NCBI RefSeq assembly: GCF_020405205.1
Contig: NZ_CP084469.1
Span: 3,658,001-3,722,000 of the forward strand
From: Natrinema salinisoli
Lineage (GTDB): Archaea > Halobacteriota > Halobacteria > Halobacteriales > Natrialbaceae
DNA: 64,000 nt
Reading direction: 5' to 3'
Positions within the stretch are counted from its first letter, which is position 1. The number at the start of each line of letters is the position of its first letter. Under the pieces are notes generated by a model. It was not told the DNA's origin and did not search any database. It saw only the letters and a list, made by a program, of their open reading frames with translations. The translations under genes and the position numbers were made by a program. Of this stretch, positions 9,130 through 18,156 are shown in pieces.

Positions 9130-9430
9130 TCGGGCCCGAGTGGACGAACTGGCATCGAGTCCGGCCGACGACAGCACCTGGATCGACGCCGCGAGCGGTA
9201 CTCGCTCCGACCGAATCCGCCCGGCATCGTCACCGTCCTCGAGTACGTGGTGTCGGCGTCGGGATGGCGAGCAGATCACGCTCGGACGCACCCGAGACGG
9301 GTCGTCGATGCGGGCGAAACGATCGTCGTAACGGGAACTTACGTCTGGACTGTCGATGGGGTCGCCTTCGATATCGTGTTCGTCCTCCGAGAGGGACGAA
9401 TACGGGATGGACGGGGGACAGAGAGACGGC
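9130..9430 (+). pseudogene. Degraded NTF2/SnoaL-like gene fragment (tentative)
   Basis: The spacer from 8927 to 9548 has no intact gene. In one frame around 9310-9420 it reads VDAGETIVVTGTYVWTVDG followed by a FDIVFVLREGRI segment, a pattern typical of the final beta strands of the nuclear transport factor 2/SnoaL-like fold. Upstream pieces of similar character (WIDAASG) sit in another frame, so at least one frameshift separates them and no start codon is apparent. The rest of the spacer shows nothing recognisable. The call rests on a short match by eye and could be wrong. Confidence 0.25.
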
Positions 9431-9548
9431 CCTCGAACGGTAGCTATTCGGATCCTACCGTCGCAAAACCGGGGCGTAATCGCAGGAGGGATCGGCGGCG
9501 AAGCGTAGCTGATCCATAACAATGCGACGCGGCCCCGAGGTATCACTC

Positions 9549-10904
9549 ATGCAACGTCAGAGGGACGACGCGAGCGTGCTCGTGCCGGGAATCGACGCGC
9601 CGAGCACCGTTGCCTGTCTCCGCTCACTGCATCCGCGTGGCGTCCGAACCATCGTGGGTTCCGAGTCGCGGTCGACTCCGGCAGCCACCTCGACGTATCG
9701 CGATGCGTTCGTTCATCTGCCGGATCCGGATACGGAACTCGCTGCGTACGGGGATGCCTTGCTCTCGCTCGCAAAACAGCCGGCGGTACGGACGATCGTT
9801 CCGGTCCGTGAGGAAGACGTCTACGTTCTCGCGAAGCGCAGAGACGCGTTCGCCGACGAGATCGCGACGCCGTGGCCGGCGTTCGAGACCCTTCGACGCG
9901 TTCAGGACCGCGTCGAACTCTTCGACGCCGCCGACGCGGCCGGTGTCGGCGTCCCCGAAACCGAACTCCTCGATCAGTGGGACGACTGGGACCGGGAGGT
10001 CATCGTCAAGCCACGCTACACCGTGGCCGCGCCCGCCTATCTCGGCTCCCGGTTCGACGATGCGGAGATCGGCTCGACCGAATACCAGCAGCCTGGCACG
10101 CGACCGGACCCGCAGGCGGCCGCCGAGAAACGCGGCCACGTCCCGATCGTTCAGGAGCTGATCCCCGATTCGCGGGAGTTCGGCTTCTTCGCGCTCTACG
10201 ACCGCGGCGAGCCGGTCGCGACGTTTCAGCACTGTCAACGCCGGGGCTGGAAGTACTGCGGCGGGCCCAGCGCGTACCGGGAGTCGGTTCACATTCCGGA
10301 GCTCGAGGCCGCCGGGCGTGCCCTGCTGGACGAACTCGAGTGGCACGGGCTGGCGATGGTCGAGTTCCTCCGCGATCCGGCCGACGGCGAGTTCAAGCTA
10401 ATGGAGATCAACCCGCGGTTCTGGTCGTCGCTCCCGTTTTCGGTCCGTGCGGGTGCCGACTTTCCCAACTATTACTGGCAGTTGGCGACGGACGAACCGA
10501 TCACGTCGGAGCCGACCTACGAAGTCGGGATGGGGGGTCATCTCCTCCGCGGGGAACTCAGCTACCTTCACAGCGTGGTCACCGAGGAGTACCCGCTCGT
10601 GGACCGGCCGTCGTTCGGAACCGCCGCGCGCGAGGTCGCTACATCGCTCGTTTGCCACCCCCGATTCGATTATGCAGTCGCGGACGATCCGATACCGTTC
10701 GTTCAGGACGGCGTGAACCTCCTGCGGGAGTGGTTCGACGGCGGGTCGGGCGAGGGAGCCGCCGAGGCCGAACCGACGCTCGAGCCGGACATCGAGACCG
10801 AGATCGCCGACGACGGGGCGGAGTCGGCCGAGACGAGTCCGGCCGCAGACGGCGAGCCGACGCGATCGGCCCAGACCGACGGCGGCGGTCGATCCGACTC
10901 GTAG
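9549..10904 (+). CDS. ATP-grasp carboxylate-amine ligase family protein
   Basis: A 451-residue ATP-grasp protein. An N-terminal pre-ATP-grasp alpha/beta domain (SVLVPGIDAPSTVACLRSL) is followed by the ATP-grasp fold (residues about 125-330), with REVIVKPR as the ATP-binding lysine strand, VQELIPD, and MEINPRFWSS as the magnesium-binding E-x-N-P-R motif. The C-terminal 70 residues are an Asp/Glu/Ser-rich disordered tail. Members join a carboxylate to an amine with ATP; in haloarchaea such enzymes are often linked to surface sugar or peptide modification, but the substrate is not visible here. A start at 9522 is an alternative; 9549 removes a poorly conserved-looking nonapeptide. Confidence 0.8.
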   Translation: MQRQRDDASVLVPGIDAPSTVACLRSLHPRGVRTIVGSESRSTPAATSTYRDAFVHLPDPDTELAAYGDALLSLAKQPAVRTIVPVREEDVYVLAKRRDAFADEIATPWPAFETLRRVQDRVELFDAADAAGVGVPETELLDQWDDWDREVIVKPRYTVAAPAYLGSRFDDAEIGSTEYQQPGTRPDPQAAAEKRGHVPIVQELIPDSREFGFFALYDRGEPVATFQHCQRRGWKYCGGPSAYRESVHIPELEAAGRALLDELEWHGLAMVEFLRDPADGEFKLMEINPRFWSSLPFSVRAGADFPNYYWQLATDEPITSEPTYEVGMGGHLLRGELSYLHSVVTEEYPLVDRPSFGTAAREVATSLVCHPRFDYAVADDPIPFVQDGVNLLREWFDGGSGEGAAEAEPTLEPDIETEIADDGAESAETSPAADGEPTRSAQTDGGGRSDS

Positions 10905-11023
10905 CGACCCTGACGCGACCGGGGCCGTGAACGTCCGGAATCGGCGGGCCCGCGTCTTATCTCAGACCGGCAACCCTTAACGGGAACCGGGCCCAGGTAC
11001 GGATATGACTCGAGGTGCTGTCC

Positions 11024-12019
11024 GTGGTCAGTAGTGAGGGTATCGAACGACTCGCGGTCGTCGTCGGCGGCGGCCTCGCGTTCGCGGTCATCGGCGTCGT
11101 CCTGTTTCTCCTCGTTCCGGACACGCTGTCGGAGCTGCTGGGCGTCGTGCTCGCGCTCGTCGTCGCCCTCGTCGGCCTGCGGTTCGCGAGCAACGCCGCC
11201 GATTCGCTGTTTCCGACCTACGACGTCGCCGAGGTCGCCGTCGAGGGGCCGATCAGTCGAGACGGCGGCGGGGGTCCGCTCCCGACGAGCCCGGGTTCGA
11301 CCCCGGCCGACGACGTCGTCGAGCAGATAGATCGTGCAGACGAGGACGACAACGTCCGAGCGCTGCTGGTGAAGCTGAACACGCCCGGCGGCGAGGTCGT
11401 CCCCAGCGACGACATCCGGCTCGCGGCCGAGCGGTTCGACGGGCCGACCGTCGCCTACGCGACCGACGTCTGCGCCAGCGGCGGCTACTGGATCGCCAGC
11501 GGCTGTGACGAACTCTGGGCCCGCGAGGGCTCGATCGTCGGCTCGATCGGCGTCATCGGCTCGCGGGTCAACGCGAGCGACCTCGCCGAGAAGGTCGGCC
11601 TCTCCTACGAACGGTTCGCCGCCGGCGACTTCAAGGACGCCGGCACCCCGCTGAAGGAACTCGAGGACGAGGAACGCGAGTACCTCCAGGGACTGATCGA
11701 CGATTACTACGACACCTTCGTCGAGCGGGTCAGCGACGGGCGCGATCTCGAGCCGGAGTTCGTCCGGGACACCGAGGCGCGGATCTACCTCGGTGAGGAG
11801 GCCCACGAGATGGAGTTGGTCGATCATCTCGGCACCCGTCGGGAGATCGAGGACGAACTCGCGGATCGGCTCGACACCGACGAGGTCAGGATCGAGGAGT
11901 TCGAGCCCGAGCGGCCGCTGATGGCCCGCGTCGGTGCGGGAGCGAAGAGCATCGCGTACGCGTTCGGCGCCGGTATCGCCGGTGTCGCCGACGAGCGCGG
12001 GTTCCGACTCCGGACCTGA
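11024..12019 (+). CDS. sppA: Signal peptide peptidase SppA-type serine protease
   Basis: A 331-residue membrane protease of the S49 (SppA) family. Two hydrophobic helices occupy about residues 8-55, placing the protease domain on the outer face or tethered in the membrane. The nucleophile Ser lies in the CASGGYWIAS motif and the general-base Lys in GDFKDAGTPLKE, giving the Ser-Lys dyad of the family; LNTPGGEV matches the oxyanion-region motif. It degrades signal peptides or membrane-protein fragments after secretion. No in-frame ATG precedes the first helix; a GTG at 11024 (VVSSEGIERLAVVV) or at 11015 must be used. The neighbouring ATG at 11005 is in another frame and hits a stop. Confidence 0.88.
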   Translation: MVSSEGIERLAVVVGGGLAFAVIGVVLFLLVPDTLSELLGVVLALVVALVGLRFASNAADSLFPTYDVAEVAVEGPISRDGGGGPLPTSPGSTPADDVVEQIDRADEDDNVRALLVKLNTPGGEVVPSDDIRLAAERFDGPTVAYATDVCASGGYWIASGCDELWAREGSIVGSIGVIGSRVNASDLAEKVGLSYERFAAGDFKDAGTPLKELEDEEREYLQGLIDDYYDTFVERVSDGRDLEPEFVRDTEARIYLGEEAHEMELVDHLGTRREIEDELADRLDTDEVRIEEFEPERPLMARVGAGAKSIAYAFGAGIAGVADERGFRLRT

Positions 12020-12190
12020 GGGCCGGACTCGAGAGCGCACGAACGTCCGATAGAACAGTTCGCTATCGGTCGGGAGCGCCCGTCGACGCGGTCGCCGGCT
12101 GCGATCGAAACGCGTTCGAGCCGTTACCGATCGGCCCGTCGACGAGCCGCACCGTTTTGCTGTGGACCGACTTCGATTCGTCCCTGCTGC

Positions 12191-15100
12191 TCAGGGCGGG
12201 CTCGCTCCTGGCTCCTCGACGGCCAGCGCCCAGCCCTCGAGCCACTCGCGCAGGCCCGAGTCGGGAACGGACAGCGAGTGCGTGTTCTCGGGAAGCGTGG
12301 GGTAGCCACCGATCTCGTCGGGATGACCGAGCCAGTAGTCGTACGGCGAGTCGAGTCGGTCGTTGCCCGCACGCTCCGTGATCTCACGGATGATTCGCTC
12401 GTCGTTGACCGTCCGGTCGGCCGGCCGCGCGCCGGCGTATCGGAGGTTGTGGCTCTCGACCTCGCTCGAGGGCATCGTCTCGAGCCCGTCGGGCCACAGG
12501 GGCGGGGAACGCAGCGAGTCGGTCTCGGCGAACGACTGGTCGTCGTCCAGCGATGGATCGGCGGTGACGTTGTCCTCGTGATAGGCGGATCCGCCCTCGA
12601 GCGGCGCGTCTCCGGTGTCGAGGAGGCCGGTGTAGACGTTACCGACGAAGCTCGTGACGGCCGATCCGTCGGTGGCTGCTGCGTAGTCGTAGAAGTACGC
12701 GAGGTTGTTGACGGCGACGGACTCCGTGTCGCTTTTGAGTCGCGGAACGCGGCCGCGGACCTTCGCCCAGACGTTGCCCGCCATGGTAACGTTCGAAGCA
12801 CCGTCACCGACGAGCGTGCCGTAGTTGTGGTCGGACTCGTCGCCGTAGGGATTGTACAGCCCCTCGTAGATCAGGTTGTTCGTGTAGGTGGTTCTGTCCG
12901 TGTCGTAGCCGATGGACATGCATTCGTCGGTCCCCCACGACGCCGTCACGTGATCGACGACGTTGTTCGTCGTGTCGTCCTGGGTGTTGAACGAGTCGTT
13001 GCCCTGAATGTTCCCGTCGGCGCCGGGGCCGATGCGCGAACGGACGTGCTGGACGACGCAGTTGTTGGCGTCGACTTGGAGCATGCCGTTTATGAACGTA
13101 ATCCCCGGTGACGGGGCCGTCTGTCCGGCGATCCAGCAGTTGTCCTCGGTGACTTGCAACCTGTCGCCGCCGAGGTCGATGACGCCGCTCGTCTCGAAGA
13201 CGACCACGCGCGGGCCGCTCGCCTGGAACGGCCCTTCGACCGCGCTCCGGGTCGCTTCCTGCACCCGGTAGACGTCGACGTCCCCGTCCTCGAGCCACGG
13301 TGCCGGCGTGGTGAAGCCGTCGGTGTAGTCGTAGTGTGACCCGCCCTCGTTGAGCGCTTCCTCGGTCGTGAACGTCGCGATATCGCCGGTGGCGGTGTCG
13401 CCGTCGTCCGCCTCGGCGACCGCGCGATACTCGTAGTCGGTCTCGCCCGAGAGCCCGACGACGTCTCCGCGGAACTCGCCGGGTTCCTCGAGCGTCTCGG
13501 AGTTCGAGCGCATCCACTCGGCGTCGTCCTCGTCGTCGTCGGTGACGGGACGAACCTCGAACGCGATCTCCGCCGAGGAGGCCTCGGTTCCGATCCGCTC
13601 GAGGTGGCCGTTCAGGGTGGCCGACGTGGCGTCGATCTCCGTCGCCTCGCCGGTCGTGACGACGGGAGCCGTGTCCGGCCCGTTGGTCGTAAACGTGGCG
13701 ACCGCGCCGGTATCGGTGTCGCCGTCGCTGGCCTCTACGACCGCGCGGAACTCGTAGTCGGTCTCGTTCGAGAGGTCGGTGATCTCGGCGTCGAACGAAC
13801 CGGGGTCGGACACGGTCTGACCGTCCGTTGCGGTCCACGACCCGGCGCTGGCCGCACGGTACTCGAACCCGACTATCGCCGAGGACGCCCGTCCCAGCGA
13901 GTCGAGCTGTCCGGTGAGGGTCGCCGTCGTCGCAGATACGTCCGCGGGCGATCCCGTCGCGACCACCGGGTTCGTGTCGACGGGCGCGCCGTCGTCCCCG
14001 GAGACGCTCCCGGCGACGTCGACGTCGCCGATATCCCGATTGTGGGTCGGGGAGACGCCATCGAGCTCCGAGAACTCGGCGGCACAGAGGGTCCCCGCGT
14101 TGTGGCTCGTGACCGCGAGCCCGAGATAGCCGCTCTCCGCGAGGTCGATCGCGTCGCTCGAAAGCGCCGCCATGCGCGCCCAGTCCCGGCCGTCCGTCGA
14201 CGCGTACGCCTCGAGCGTGTCGCCGCTCCGGACGAGTCGCTGATAGTTCGCGTCGATCGTTCCGTCGGATATCTCGCTCTCTCCGTCGCCCGCCTCGGAG
14301 GTCAGGCTCGTCGACTCGCTGCCGCTCTCGGGACGCCACTGCACGGACGTGTCGTGGCCGGGGGTCCGTCGGATCATGACGTTCTTCGCCTCGGGATCGA
14401 GCGATTCGCGGAGCATCAACCCGGCCTTGGCGTACGCGTCGGTGTCCTCGAGTCCGTCGACCTCGACGGTGACGTCGAAGTCGCCGCTGACGTCGGTGAA
14501 GTAGTAGTGGCCCTCGTCCGACTGGTTCCAGATGTCGGCACCGGCACCCTCGACGACGAATCCGTCCGTCTCGTCGACCGCGGTCTCGACCGTATTGATC
14601 GATCCCCTGTCTCCGTCGCCGTCGTCCGCCTCGAGGACCGCGCGGAACTCGTAGGTCGTGTCACTCGAGAGGTCGCCGACCTGGTAGCTGAACGATCCCG
14701 TCGAGGAGAGCGTCTGTGACGGGGTCGCGGTCCACGACCGCGCGCCGCGCGGGCGGTACTCGAAGTATGCGGTCGCCGAGTCGTCAGCGGCCAGTTCGTC
14801 GACGGCACCGCCGAGGCTGGCCGACGACGCGGTGACGTTCGAGGCCGATCCCGTCGAGACGACCGGAGCGGGGTCCCTGCCGCCGGAACCGCCGTCGCTG
14901 GTAGTGACGCTGCCGGGAACCTCGACGTCGCCGACGTCGGCGTTGCTGGACGGTGACAGCCCCGACAGGTTCGAGAACGTCGCCGTCGCGAGGGTTCCCT
15001 CGTCGTGGCTCGTGACCGCGAGCCCGACGTAGGCGCTGCCGGCGAAGTCGATCGTTCCCGCCGATGGCGATAATTCCGCGATGAGCGTCCAGTTTTCACC

Positions 15101-15553
15101 GTCTTTGGAGCCGTACGACCGGATCGTCTCCCCCGTGCGGACGATGCGTTGCCACTCGGCCGCCATCGTTCCGCCCGAGACTTCGCGAAGGTGTTCGCCG
15201 CTGCCCGACGTCGTACTTTCGGCCTCGTCGCCCCCGTCCGAGCGCCACTGAACCGAGGTCTCGTTTCCGGGCGTCTTTCGGATCATCGCGTGCTCCTCGT
15301 CGTCCGCGAGCGTCTGCCGGACCATCAGGCCGGCCTTGGCCCATCCGTCGGTGTTCTCGAGGTCGTCGATCTTGACCGTGACGTCGAAGTCGCCGTCGAC
15401 TTCCTCGTAGTAGTAGTGGAACGCGTCGGTATCGCTCCAGATGTCGTGTCCACCCCCCTCGATCGCGATCGTCGTCGTCGCCGCTGCACTCCCGACCGCC
15501 CCGAGGGTACCGAGTCCCCCCGCGCCGACCGCCTGCATGAACGTTCTGCGCAT
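12191..15553 (-). CDS. Secreted modular pectate-lyase-like protein
   Basis: A 1120-residue secreted protein. The N-terminus has a short Tat-like signal (MRRTFMQAVGAGGLG, cleavage after about residue 25). Two copies of a DUF1349/concanavalin-like domain follow (about 28-215 and 332-510; both contain HYYY/HYYF, KAGLM, SVQWR and YLGLAVTSH or YVGLAVTSH). Three fibronectin-III-like modules are interspersed (about 233-323, 527-620, 625-728; each with YEFRAV or YEYRAV). The C-terminal 380 residues are a right-handed beta-helix resembling polysaccharide lyase family 1 (GVIDLGGDRLQV, WIAGQTAPSPGITF, VDHVTASWGTDE). It probably degrades pectin-like plant polymer. An SD-like GGAG lies about 8 nt before the ATG, in an AT-rich promoter region shared with the divergent DUF373 gene. 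Confidence 0.85.
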   Translation of the reverse strand: MRRTFMQAVGAGGLGTLGAVGSAAATTTIAIEGGGHDIWSDTDAFHYYYEEVDGDFDVTVKIDDLENTDGWAKAGLMVRQTLADDEEHAMIRKTPGNETSVQWRSDGGDEAESTTSGSGEHLREVSGGTMAAEWQRIVRTGETIRSYGSKDGENWTLIAELSPSAGTIDFAGSAYVGLAVTSHDEGTLATATFSNLSGLSPSSNADVGDVEVPGSVTTSDGGSGGRDPAPVVSTGSASNVTASSASLGGAVDELAADDSATAYFEYRPRGARSWTATPSQTLSSTGSFSYQVGDLSSDTTYEFRAVLEADDGDGDRGSINTVETAVDETDGFVVEGAGADIWNQSDEGHYYFTDVSGDFDVTVEVDGLEDTDAYAKAGLMLRESLDPEAKNVMIRRTPGHDTSVQWRPESGSESTSLTSEAGDGESEISDGTIDANYQRLVRSGDTLEAYASTDGRDWARMAALSSDAIDLAESGYLGLAVTSHNAGTLCAAEFSELDGVSPTHNRDIGDVDVAGSVSGDDGAPVDTNPVVATGSPADVSATTATLTGQLDSLGRASSAIVGFEYRAASAGSWTATDGQTVSDPGSFDAEITDLSNETDYEFRAVVEASDGDTDTGAVATFTTNGPDTAPVVTTGEATEIDATSATLNGHLERIGTEASSAEIAFEVRPVTDDDEDDAEWMRSNSETLEEPGEFRGDVVGLSGETDYEYRAVAEADDGDTATGDIATFTTEEALNEGGSHYDYTDGFTTPAPWLEDGDVDVYRVQEATRSAVEGPFQASGPRVVVFETSGVIDLGGDRLQVTEDNCWIAGQTAPSPGITFINGMLQVDANNCVVQHVRSRIGPGADGNIQGNDSFNTQDDTTNNVVDHVTASWGTDECMSIGYDTDRTTYTNNLIYEGLYNPYGDESDHNYGTLVGDGASNVTMAGNVWAKVRGRVPRLKSDTESVAVNNLAYFYDYAAATDGSAVTSFVGNVYTGLLDTGDAPLEGGSAYHEDNVTADPSLDDDQSFAETDSLRSPPLWPDGLETMPSSEVESHNLRYAGARPADRTVNDERIIREITERAGNDRLDSPYDYWLGHPDEIGGYPTLPENTHSLSVPDSGLREWLEGWALAVEEPGASPP

Positions 15554-15735
15554 TTATTTCTCCATTTCGGATCACTATAATAACTATATCCGGAATAAAT
15601 AAATCTATTTGATTCGTAATTTACACTAGTTCTCGTAGTTCGGCCACCTCGGTGGGGCGGTGTTCCGAACGACGGGGGAGGGTCCACCGCTTCCGAGTGA
15701 GTGGATTTATCGTCGCAGGGATTCCAACGCCTATC

Positions 15736-17040
15736 GTGACAACGCTGGTCGTCTGCCTCGACCGGACCGACGACGTGGGCCGCAAGACCGGCCTCCGCTC
15801 GCCCGTCGTCGGCTGGGAGGCAGTCCGCGCGCTCGTGACCGACGTCGGCCTCGCGGATCCGGAGGACTCGGGCGTCAATACCCTGCTCGAGTCGCTACGG
15901 GTCGCCCAGAACCTGCGCGACGAGAGCGAAGAGGTCGTCGTCGCGGTGGTCTCGGGGGACCACGAGTCGATGGTGTCGGCCGATCGGGCGGTCGCCGAAC
16001 AGCTCGACGATCTCATCGCCGACTACGAACCGGAGTCGGCGATCGTGGTAACGGACAGCGCGGAGGACGAACGGCTGATCCCGATCGTCGAGAGCCGCGT
16101 CCGCGTCGACTCCGTCGATCGCGTCGTCGTCCGGCAGGCCCGCGATATCGAATCGACGTACTACCTGCTCAAACAGTTCCTCGCGGACGAGGAGCTCCGG
16201 CAGACGGTGCTGGTCCCGATCGGGCTGACCCTGCTCGTTTTCCCGCTCCTCGCAACCACCGTCGGGCCCGCGACGGGCGCAGCCGCGATCACCACCGTCA
16301 TCGGCCTGTTCCTGCTCTATAAGGGCTTCAACGTCGACGAGATCCTGGCCAGACTGGCCCACCAGACCCAGGAATCGCTGTACTCCGGGCAGGTATCGGT
16401 CGTCACCTACGTCGTCGCCGCCGGACTGACGTTCGTCGGACTGTTCGTGGGCGCGCTCGGCGTCTCGAACGTCGGGGAGACGCCCGGCGTGGTGATCCCC
16501 GCGACCCGGTTCGCCTTCGACAGCATCCCCTGGCTCGCGATGGCCGCGCTGACCGCCAGCGCCGGTCGACTGCTCGACGAGGCGATCAGCGACGAGCCGA
16601 TCCGAACCTCGTTCCTCAACCTGCCGTTCATCGTCGTCGCCGTCAGTCTGGTCGTTCGCGGCTTCTCCGCGTACTTCCTCGAGCAACAGGACGCGATCGA
16701 GCCGTTCATCGTCCCGGCCCATACACTCTGGGTCCTCTCGAACGAGCGGTTCGCGATGGGTGCCGGCCAGCGACTCGCGCTGTTCGTCATCACCGCGATC
16801 GTGGTGAGTCTGGTCGGTGCCCGGATCGCGTCCTCGCTCAGCGGCCAGCGCGACGACCTCGACCGTGCCGACGGCGGGGCACCGTCCGACACCGGTGCCG
16901 ACCGCGAACCCGAGGCCACCGCCGACGCGACCGGGACGCCCGACTCCGAGCCAGCAGCGGACCGGACCGACCCCGAGCTCACGGACGGCGGTGCCGACGC
17001 GGGCACGAACCTCGACTCGTCCGAGGAGCACACCCCCTGA
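15736..17040 (+). CDS. DUF373 family membrane protein
   Basis: A 434-residue protein of the archaeal DUF373 family. The first about 145 residues are soluble (TTLVVCLDRTDDVGRKTG, then SGDHESMVSADRAVAEQLD), followed by about seven hydrophobic segments between residues 155 and 385 and an Asp/Pro/Thr-rich tail of about 50 residues. The GTG at 15736 is chosen because the family N-terminus begins with this strand; the open frame extends upstream without similarity. Function unknown; the soluble domain looks like a nucleotide-binding or phosphoesterase-like alpha/beta domain but no catalytic motif is certain. It is transcribed divergently from the pectate-lyase-like gene and about 50 bp upstream of the Dph6-like gene. 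Confidence 0.85.
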   Translation: MTTLVVCLDRTDDVGRKTGLRSPVVGWEAVRALVTDVGLADPEDSGVNTLLESLRVAQNLRDESEEVVVAVVSGDHESMVSADRAVAEQLDDLIADYEPESAIVVTDSAEDERLIPIVESRVRVDSVDRVVVRQARDIESTYYLLKQFLADEELRQTVLVPIGLTLLVFPLLATTVGPATGAAAITTVIGLFLLYKGFNVDEILARLAHQTQESLYSGQVSVVTYVVAAGLTFVGLFVGALGVSNVGETPGVVIPATRFAFDSIPWLAMAALTASAGRLLDEAISDEPIRTSFLNLPFIVVAVSLVVRGFSAYFLEQQDAIEPFIVPAHTLWVLSNERFAMGAGQRLALFVITAIVVSLVGARIASSLSGQRDDLDRADGGAPSDTGADREPEATADATGTPDSEPAADRTDPELTDGGADAGTNLDSSEEHTP

Positions 17041-17089
17041 ACCCGCTCGGACTCGGTACCCATTTAGCCCTCCCCGGCAACGACCGACC

Positions 17090-17815
17090 ATGAGCGACGC
17101 AGACGGCGCGTGGGTGAGCCTCTTTTCGGGCGGCAAAGACTCGTCGTGGGCACTCTTCCGGGCCCTCGAGCGGGGGCTCCCGGTCGAACGCCTCGTCACC
17201 GTCCACCCGACCGGCGACTCGTACATGTACCACGTGCCCGCGACGGAGCTGGCCGCGCTGGCGGCCGAGAGCATCGGGATCGAACTGGTCGACGTCGAAC
17301 CCGACGACTTCGCGGCCGACGCGGCGACCGACTCGAGCGCGCAGGGCGACGACGAACTCGAGCCCCTCGAGGCGGCGCTCGAGGAGCTCGCTCGCGACCT
17401 CCCGGGCGGTATCGCCGGCGTCACGGCGGGGGCCGTCGAGAGCGAGTACCAGACGAGCCGGATTCGGGGGATGTGCGACCGCCTCGAGTGCGACCTGTTC
17501 GCCCCGCTCTGGCAGGAGAACCCCCGCGATCTGGCCGACGCGATGCTCGAGGCGGGGTTCGAAATCACCATCATTCAGGTCGCAGCGCACGGACTGGACG
17601 AGTCGTGGCTCGGCCGAACGCTCGATCGGGAGGCGATCGCGGAACTCGAGGCGCTCAACGACGAGTACGGCGTCCACATTCTGGGTGAGGGCGGCGAGTT
17701 CGAAACGTTCGTGGTGGACGGGCCGCACATGGATCGTCGGATCGATCTCGAGTACGATACGGAATGGGACGGGACGCGGGGGCGGTTGCGGATTACGGAT
17801 GCGCAGTTGGAGTAG
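17090..17815 (+). CDS. dph6: Diphthine--ammonia ligase (Dph6-like PP-loop ATPase)
   Basis: A 241-residue protein of the N-type ATP pyrophosphatase family. The PP-loop SGGKDSSWAL (about residues 13-22) binds ATP. The EGGEFETFVVDGP segment near the C-terminus is characteristic of the archaeal/eukaryotic diphthine-ammonia ligase group, which carries out the last step of diphthamide formation on translation elongation factor 2. The last about 37 codons are duplicated downstream (17923-18039). Their codon use (several TTG, CGG, GGG) differs from the GC-ending codons of the rest of the gene. Confidence 0.88.
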   Translation: MSDADGAWVSLFSGGKDSSWALFRALERGLPVERLVTVHPTGDSYMYHVPATELAALAAESIGIELVDVEPDDFAADAATDSSAQGDDELEPLEAALEELARDLPGGIAGVTAGAVESEYQTSRIRGMCDRLECDLFAPLWQENPRDLADAMLEAGFEITIIQVAAHGLDESWLGRTLDREAIAELEALNDEYGVHILGEGGEFETFVVDGPHMDRRIDLEYDTEWDGTRGRLRITDAQLE

Positions 17816-17880
17816 TTATTGTCCCGCGAGCGAACGGAGTGAGCGAGCGGAGTTTTTTGGTCCAGATTTTTTGCTCGAGC

Positions 17881-17899
17881 GGTCAGCCGGAGGCTGACC
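17881..17899. terminator. Hairpin in spacer after dph6
   Basis: An 8-bp perfect stem (17881-17888 with 17892-17899) with a three-base loop, flanked by CTCG and CGAG that could extend it. It follows two T-runs (17852-17857 and 17867-17872) downstream of the dph6 stop, so the whole spacer looks like a transcription end region. Confidence 0.45.
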
Positions 17900-17922
17900 C
17901 GAGAGGAAAAAAGGTGGTTCTT

Positions 17923-18039
17923 GAGACGTTCGTGGTGGACGGGCCGCACATGGATCGTCGGATCGATCTCGAGTACGACACGGAATGGGACGGGACGCGA
18001 GGGCGGTTGCGGATTACAGATACGAAGTTGAGTGAGTAA
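17923..18039 (+). pseudogene. Duplicate of the dph6 3' end
   Basis: This stretch repeats the last part of dph6 (17702-17815). The first 33 codons are the same amino acids, with four base differences, all at third positions and all synonymous; the last few codons differ (ends TKLSE instead of AQLE). There is no plausible start codon, so it is a remnant and not a gene. The following spacer also repeats: the 17-mer CAGATTTTTTGCTCGAG occurs after both copies (17863-17879 and 18130-18146). It is best read as the old tail of the gene left behind when a diverged allele recombined in, or as an imperfect tandem duplication. Confidence 0.85.
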
Positions 18040-18156
18040 AGGGCGTGTACCGCGAGTGAACGAGCGGGGTTTTTGGTTTCTTCGCGAACAGCGTGAGCGA
18101 AGGTCAGCGAAACCGAAGCTCTCGCCAGACAGATTTTTTGCTCGAGAAAGGGGAAG

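Noticed and set aside
12804-14339. A second long open frame, about 511 codons, opposite the pectate-lyase-like gene on a different frame of the same strand
   Set aside because: Its product is Arg-rich and low-complexity, as expected of a shadow of a GC-rich acidic gene, while the other frame gives clear domains.
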